Below are positions 14,085-18,081 of a stretch of 18,081 bases of DNA, in pieces. Every line of letters starts with the position of its first letter. Positions within the stretch are counted from its first letter, which is position 1. Made by a program: the position numbers and the translations under genes. Under the pieces are notes generated by a model that was given only the letters and a program-made list of their open reading frames with translations, searched no databases and was not told the DNA's origin. Source of the DNA: an uncultured Atopobium sp. Lineage in GTDB: Bacteria > Actinomycetota > Coriobacteriia > Coriobacteriales > Atopobiaceae. The DNA is taken from NCBI GenBank assembly GCA_916720015.1, contig CAKAPZ010000008.1, forward strand, positions 1 through 18,081, read 5' to 3'.

Positions 14085-14609
14085 ATGAAAGTTATTCTCT
14101 TGGGCGAGCTTCGCGGTAAGGGCGGCGAAGGCGACATCGTAGAGGTCGCACAGGGTTATGCGGAGAACTTCCTGTTCCCCAACAAGATTGCCCAGCCTGC
14201 TACACCGGGTAACATCAAGCAGCTTGAGGAGCGTCGTCACAATATCGCTAAGCGCGAAGAGCAGCGTATTGCTGACGCAAATGCTACCAAGGCAGCTCTT
14301 GATGGCAAGCTCGTAACTGTTGACGCTCGCATCGGCGAGGAGGGCCAGCTCTTTGGCTCCGTCACCACCGCTCAGATTGCTGACGCAATCGAGGCACAGC
14401 TCAACGTCACCGTTGATCGTAAGCGCATTGCTCGTAGCGCTGCTATCAAGACCGCTGGTCGCCACAATGTCACCATTGAGCTTTATCGTGACATTACCGC
14501 TACCGTCGTTGTTCTTGTTGGCGAGGACGATGCTGCTCCTGCAGAGGAGGAGACTGAGGAGGTTGTCGCTGAGGCAATTGCCGAGGTTGAGGTTGAGTCC
14601 GCAGAGTAG
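14085..14609 (+). CDS. rplI: Large ribosomal subunit protein L9, with acidic tail
   Basis: 174 residues; L9 binds 23S rRNA at the base of the L1 stalk. The N-terminal domain has M-K-V-I-L-L, G-x-x-G-D-I-V-E-V-A-x-G-Y-A-x-N-F-L and P-x-x-x-A. A long connecting helix follows (about residues 42-75), then the C-terminal domain with L-F-G-S-V-T and G-R-H-N-V-T-I-E-L. Most L9 proteins end near residue 148-150; here about 25 extra residues, nearly all Glu, Asp, Ala and Val, form an acidic tail. AAAGGAG precedes the ATG by seven bases. It is followed by a large non-coding gap and terminator, so it probably ends the rpsF transcript. Confidence 0.96.
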   Translation: MKVILLGELRGKGGEGDIVEVAQGYAENFLFPNKIAQPATPGNIKQLEERRHNIAKREEQRIADANATKAALDGKLVTVDARIGEEGQLFGSVTTAQIADAIEAQLNVTVDRKRIARSAAIKTAGRHNVTIELYRDITATVVVLVGEDDAAPAEEETEEVVAEAIAEVEVESAE

Positions 14610-14628
14610 TTTTATGCATGCATAAAAC
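14609..14628. repeat. 20-base perfect palindrome after rplI
   Basis: GTTTTATGCATGCATAAAAC starts at the last base of the rplI stop codon. As RNA it forms an 8-bp stem with a CATG loop, without a following T run. As DNA it is a symmetric site that a dimeric protein could bind. Confidence 0.7.
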
Positions 14629-14738
14629 ACAGTTCTCCTGCATTTTTTGGTGGTTTATACAATTTCTGCAGTTTTCTACAGATTTGTAAGCTTTTATAAA
14701 AAGCGCAGCCATCTGAAAAGAATGGAATGTTTGTTCGA

Positions 14739-14778
14739 ACCACCCCTTTGTGAAACATAACAAAGGGGTGGTCTTTTT
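14739..14778 (+). terminator. Strong intrinsic terminator between rplI and dnaB
   Basis: ACCACCCCTTTGT (14739-14751) pairs perfectly over 13 bp with ACAAAGGGGTGGT (14760-14772), 8-base loop, then CTTTTT. It lies 130 bases downstream of rplI. Confidence 0.95.
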
Positions 14779-15109
14779 ATGTGTAGACGAAACGGTATAA
14801 TTTCTTACACTCTACCTGCGATTATTCAAAATGTTATGTAAAACATATTCACTTAACCTGCGGAATTGTAATTTGATTTGTATAACCGCAGATAAGCAAT
14901 TGTGTAGAAAATACTACGTGTCGAAAAAAGTCTAAAAATTGTTGAAAACGTTGAAAACTCAAGGAAATCCCGCTCAGGGTATACGAGTTTTGGAAAATCG
15001 TGTTGAAGACTTATATTTTCGAGTTTTGCAAGCCAAAATGACTCTTTATTTTTTTGAAAAGTACACTACTATTCAGATTCATTCCCAAAAAATATGATTG
15101 GAAAAGACG
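14779..15109 (+). other. AT-rich upstream region of dnaB
   Basis: 331 bases without a credible gene. It holds a consensus -10 box TATAAT (14796-14801) with a weak -35, an imperfect ATGTT/AACAT inverted repeat (14831-14846), a distant CTGCGG/CCGCAG pair (14858-14863 and 14886-14891), a direct repeat of GTTGAAAAC (14941-14949 and 14950-14958) with a related copy GTTGAAGAC (15002-15010), and CGAGTTTTG twice (14984-14992 and 15020-15028, 36 bases apart). No clear DnaA-box cluster is visible. Confidence 0.6.
14990..15017 (+). promoter_or_regulatory. Likely dnaB promoter
   Basis: TTGGAA (14990-14995), a 16-base spacer and TATATT (15012-15017). The leader would be about 85 bases. The two CGAGTTTTG repeats bracket this promoter. 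The upstream TATAAT at 14796 may give a second, longer transcript. Confidence 0.4.
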
Positions 15110-16549
15110 ATGGCACAAGACTCGTTTGAGATGAATCCTACGCAATTAACGGCCCTAGAGAACGCCTCTATGCCACAAGATTCTGATGCCGAGTTTTCCA
15201 TTCTTTCCGCAATGATTCTCTCAGAAGAGATTAGAGGAGAATGCCTCATTAGGCTTTCTTCCGAGGATTTTTATATTCCTTCTAATCAAATCATTTTCGA
15301 GGCTATTAAGTCGCTGTTTGATAACAACAAACCAGTAGACGTCATTTCGCTTGCAGACCACCTTAAGAGTAACGGTAAGTTTGAACGTGCTGGCGGAGCT
15401 GTCCGTTTAGCAGAGCTTGGCAACAACCCACTAGCTATGGTTGGTTGGGAAAACCATGCCAACATGCTGCACCGTGATACTACGCTCAGAAAGATGATTA
15501 GCGCCTCTGCAAAGATTTCTGCCCTTGCTTACAATGCTCCAGAAGACACAAAGCAAGTTGTTGACCAGGCAGAAAAGCTTATTTTTGATGTAACTAACAG
15601 GGATGTTCAGCAGTCTGAGCAGGGCATTGAAGACATCATGACCGATCTCTTTGATGAGCTTCAGCAAAATGCTGGAAAAGATGCGGCAGAGCTGGGTGTC
15701 CAAACTGGATTTGCAACCCTTGATAACCTTTTCCAAGGTCTTCGTCCTGGTCAGATGGTTGTTATTGGTGCTCGTCCTGGTGTTGGTAAGACTTCTTTCG
15801 CACTCAGCATGGCTTATAACGCTGCAGTATCTGGTGCAACTGTTGCGCTCTTCTCGCTTGAGATGAGCAAGATTGAGATTGCTCAGAGGCTTTTGGCTTC
15901 TGAGTCAAAGGTTGATTTGCAGACCATCCGCTCTTCCAACATCAGAAATGAGCAGTGGCCTACCCTTCTGGAGGCAGCAGAGCGCATTTCTCGCCTTAAA
16001 ATCATCGTTGACGATACTCCAGGCACAACAGTCACAGAAATTCGCGCAAAAGCCCGCAGAATGCTTAATAAGGCTGAGAAGGGCGTCATTATCATCGACT
16101 ACCTTCAGCTACTTTCTCCACCAGCCGAGAAGGGTCGTGCAGACAGTCGTGCAACCGAGGTTTCTGAGATGTCTCGTGGCATTAAGATTATGGCTAAAGA
16201 CCTTAAAGCGCCCGTTATTGCACTTTCTCAGCTCAACCGTACGCTTGAAAACAGAAATGGCAAGCGCCCACAGCTTTCTGACCTGCGTGAGTCCGGCGCT
16301 ATCGAGCAGGACGCAGATATTGTTTTGCTGCTTGACCGTTCACTGAGCGATGAAGAAGCCGCGCGTGAAGATCGTCCTGATAAAGACGTTACTAACATCA
16401 TTGTTGCAAAGAACCGTGCAGGAGCTTTGCGGGATGTTCCTGTCATGTTTATGCCAACTTCTACCAAGTTTGTTGAGCTTTACCAGGGAAATAACTACTC
16501 AGAAAGCGAAGCCGCACAGTACGCTGCGATGGCAAACCCCGCGCATTAA
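15110..16549 (+). CDS. dnaB: Replicative DNA helicase DnaB
   Basis: 479-residue hexameric helicase that unwinds DNA ahead of the replication fork, 5' to 3'. The N-terminal primase-interacting domain (about 20-125) has P-Q-D-x-x-A-E-x-S-I-L-S-A-M-I and F-Y-x-P-x-N-Q-x-I-F-x-A-I. The RecA-like motor follows: Walker A GARPGVGKT (220-228), catalytic Glu251 in F-S-L-E-M, Walker B IIIDYLQLL (327-335), S-Q-L-N-R (373-377) and D-L-R-E-S-G-A-I-E-Q-D-A-D (391-403) with the arginine-finger region beyond. There is no intein, although this gene is a common intein site. The ATG at 15110 has GGAAAAG just upstream; a TTG at 15098 is less likely. It has its own promoter region and lies upstream of purA. Confidence 0.97.
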   Translation: MAQDSFEMNPTQLTALENASMPQDSDAEFSILSAMILSEEIRGECLIRLSSEDFYIPSNQIIFEAIKSLFDNNKPVDVISLADHLKSNGKFERAGGAVRLAELGNNPLAMVGWENHANMLHRDTTLRKMISASAKISALAYNAPEDTKQVVDQAEKLIFDVTNRDVQQSEQGIEDIMTDLFDELQQNAGKDAAELGVQTGFATLDNLFQGLRPGQMVVIGARPGVGKTSFALSMAYNAAVSGATVALFSLEMSKIEIAQRLLASESKVDLQTIRSSNIRNEQWPTLLEAAERISRLKIIVDDTPGTTVTEIRAKARRMLNKAEKGVIIIDYLQLLSPPAEKGRADSRATEVSEMSRGIKIMAKDLKAPVIALSQLNRTLENRNGKRPQLSDLRESGAIEQDADIVLLLDRSLSDEEAAREDRPDKDVTNIIVAKNRAGALRDVPVMFMPTSTKFVELYQGNNYSESEAAQYAAMANPAH

Positions 16550-16607
16550 TCGTTTCTTATGTGTGACAAAACCTCTGCGCTTCTGTGCTTTTGCGAGCGG
16601 TATTAGA

Positions 16608-16639
16608 TATACTTATGAAGCAACCCCTAAAGAGGTTGC
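16608..16639 (+). promoter_or_regulatory. Possible purA promoter and leader hairpin
   Basis: TATACT (16608-16613) is a good -10 hexamer without a clear -35. Just downstream, GCAACC (16620-16625) pairs with GGTTGC (16634-16639) in the leader. No PurR-type box or riboswitch is recognisable. Confidence 0.35.
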
Positions 16640-16690
16640 AACCGTCATGTAATGGTCGTGTTTGTAGATAGCTGCGATAGGGGAGAACTT

Positions 16691-17971
16691 ATGCCAGCTT
16701 CCGTACTTGTTGGTGCTCAGTGGGGAGACGAGGGTAAGGGTAAAGTTACCGACCTCATTTCCGGAGATTTTGACGTTGTTTGCCGTTACGCAGGTGGTGC
16801 AAATGCAGGCCACACGGTAATTGCTGGAGACACAAAGCTTGCGCTTCACCAGGTCCCATCTGGCGTTATGTATGAGAATACCTATCCAGTTATTGGCAAT
16901 GGCTGCATTGTTGATCCAGAGGTTCTTCTCGGCGAGATTGACATGCTGGAGAGCAAGGGTATTTCCTGCGATCTTCTTAAGATTTCCGGCAACGCTCACA
17001 TTGTTATGCCTTATCACAAAGATCTTGATGGCGTACACGAGAAAAAGCTGGGCAAGAATCTTATTGGTACCACCAAGCGCGGTGTCGGCCCAACTTACAT
17101 GGACAAGATGAACCGCACTGGTCTTCGCATTCAGGACATGCTTGACGAGAAAATCTTCCGCAAGAAGCTTGAGGCTGCACTTGAGTACACCAATCCAATC
17201 TTGAGCCTTGTGTATGGTCTTCCAACCTACACCGTTGATCAGATTTGTGAGACCTACCTGCCTTATGCAGACCGCATTCGTCCTTACATTGTTGAGTCTT
17301 CTCTCTTCCTTAATGAAGAGCTTGAGGCTGGAAAGAACATCCTCTTTGAGGGCGCTCAGGCAACCATGCTTGATATTGACCACGGCACCTATCCATTCGT
17401 TACCTCTTCTAACTGCACCGCTGGTGGAGCTGTAACTGGTTCTGGCGTTGGTCCAACCAATATTGACCGCGTCTTGGGTATTGCAAAGGCTTACCTCACA
17501 CGCGTTGGTTCTGGTCCATTCCCAACAGAGCTCTTTGACGAGACAGGCGATCTTCTCGGCGAAGTTGGCCATGAGTATGGTGTAACCACTGGTCGTAAGC
17601 GTCGCTGTGGTTGGTATGACGCTGTAGTTGTTAACTACGCAGCTCGCATCAATGGTCTTACCGACCTTGCAATCACTAAGCTTGACGTCCTTGGTTGCCT
17701 GGACGAGATTAAGGTCTGCGTCGCATATGAGTGCGACGGCAAGATTTACAAGACCGTTCCAGAGCACCAGAGCGTCTTCTATCACGCAAAGCCTGTGTAC
17801 GAGACTCTTCCTGGTTGGAAGTGCGATATCTCCAATGTTCGCAACTTCTACCAGCTGCCTCGTGAGGCTAAGGACTACATTGACTTCCTGGAGCAGCTCG
17901 CTGGCGTACGCGTTTCTATCATCACCGTTGGTCCAGATCGCGAGCAGACAATCGACCGCTACTGGAGGTAA
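16691..17971 (+). CDS. purA: Adenylosuccinate synthetase
   Basis: 426 residues. Joins IMP and aspartate using GTP to make adenylosuccinate, the first committed step to AMP. The start of the protein carries Q-W-G-D-E-G-K-G-K (10-18) with catalytic Asp13, and N-A-G-H with His41, at exactly the standard numbering. Further family marks: I-G-T-T-K-R-G-V-G-P-T-Y (IMP loop), E-G-A-Q-A-T-M-L-D-I-D-H-G-T-Y-P-F-V-T, T-G-R-K-R-R-C-G-W-Y-D and T-K-L-D-V-L (guanine site). The ATG at 16691 has GGGGAG about 7 bases upstream; the in-frame ATG at 16652 would add 13 foreign residues and has no good ribosome-binding site. The last codons contain the ribosome-binding site of the next gene. Confidence 0.97.
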   Translation: MPASVLVGAQWGDEGKGKVTDLISGDFDVVCRYAGGANAGHTVIAGDTKLALHQVPSGVMYENTYPVIGNGCIVDPEVLLGEIDMLESKGISCDLLKISGNAHIVMPYHKDLDGVHEKKLGKNLIGTTKRGVGPTYMDKMNRTGLRIQDMLDEKIFRKKLEAALEYTNPILSLVYGLPTYTVDQICETYLPYADRIRPYIVESSLFLNEELEAGKNILFEGAQATMLDIDHGTYPFVTSSNCTAGGAVTGSGVGPTNIDRVLGIAKAYLTRVGSGPFPTELFDETGDLLGEVGHEYGVTTGRKRRCGWYDAVVVNYAARINGLTDLAITKLDVLGCLDEIKVCVAYECDGKIYKTVPEHQSVFYHAKPVYETLPGWKCDISNVRNFYQLPREAKDYIDFLEQLAGVRVSIITVGPDREQTIDRYWR

Positions 17972-17974
17972 CCC

Positions 17975-18081
17975 GTGGCGTCTTCGGACTGCTCAACTTT
18001 TGCAATAGTTTGCGATAACCCCTGTGGGCTTGAAGCTTCCCAGCTTGAAGCCCTGGGGGTTTCTGTAATACCTGGAGCTCT
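17975..18081 (+). CDS. Probable DegV-family protein, N-terminal fragment
   Basis: A GTG codon 3 bases after the purA stop has GGAGGT five bases upstream, overlapping the end of purA. The frame stays open to the window edge (35 complete codons). The start reads as S-T-F-A-I-V-C-D-N-P-C-G-L followed by L-E-A-L-G-V-S-V-I-P-G. This resembles the DegV opening, where a beta strand ending in D-S precedes a helix and then G-I-x-V-V-P-L. DegV proteins bind fatty acids, and some act as FakB subunits of fatty-acid kinase. The usual D-S is D-N here, so the call is tentative. Translation appears coupled to purA. Confidence 0.55.
   Translation, partial: MASSDCSTFAIVCDNPCGLEASQLEALGVSVIPGA
18017..18061 (+). 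repeat. Nested inverted repeat inside the DegV-like reading frame
   Basis: AACCCC (18017-18022) pairs with GGGGTT (18056-18061), and within it GGGCTT (18026-18031) pairs with AAGCCC (18048-18053). The centre also contains two copies of CTTGAAGC. A TTTCTGT tail follows. It could act as an attenuating hairpin early in the gene. Confidence 0.55.

Noticed and set aside
14779..15109. Replication origin (oriC) upstream of dnaB
   Set aside because: The region is AT rich with repeats, but no cluster of TTATCCACA-like DnaA boxes is visible and dnaA/dnaN are not adjacent.
16613..17785. A 390-codon minus-strand open frame across purA
   Set aside because: Antisense to purA, no recognisable domains, composition typical of a shadow frame.

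Overview
The window looks like a chromosomal segment of a low-to-mid GC actinobacterium of the class Coriobacteriia, probably Atopobium/Lancefieldella-like. This is inferred from protein character, codon use and gene order, not from a database search. It carries 15 protein genes (two cut by the window edges), two tRNA-Ser genes and several clear intrinsic terminators.

Left part (1-6300), transport and sugar use. The C-terminal half of a fused iron-type (FbpB-like) ABC permease is followed at once by its ATPase. A terminator separates them from a leftward LacI-family regulator. The regulator diverges from a rightward cluster of fructose-family PTS IIB, PTS IIC and a divergent GatZ/KbaZ-like protein. 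The 244-base divergent gap holds a perfect 14-bp palindrome with a central CG and two related sites, which fits a LacI-type operator array. No IIA component, sugar kinase or GatY/KbaY catalytic aldolase is encoded nearby, so the pathway is incomplete or non-standard.

Middle part (6300-11600). In order: a small acidic protein of unknown function, the ribosome-associated GTPase TypA/BipA, a leftward TRIC/UPF0126 membrane protein, tRNA-Ser(GGA) and tRNA-Ser(CGA), and a DUF4013-like membrane protein with a roughly 180-residue Ala/Pro/Val tail encoded by low-complexity DNA.

Right part (11600-18081), translation and replication. The order rpsF-ssb-rpsR-(DUF2232/YybS-like)-rplI-dnaB-purA matches the Bacillus subtilis origin-proximal block, except that yybT/gdpP is missing between the YybS-like gene and rplI. 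After purA, a GTG-started reading frame resembling the start of a DegV-family protein runs off the end.

The most unusual signal is an octamer, TTCTCGCC/GGCGAGAA, found 12 times by eye where fewer than one copy is expected by chance. Two pairs form the stems of terminators, and a near-perfect inverted pair lies just upstream of the tRNA-Ser promoter. Occurrence as inverted pairs in terminators is how DNA-uptake sequences behave in Neisseria and Pasteurellaceae, but other explanations remain open.
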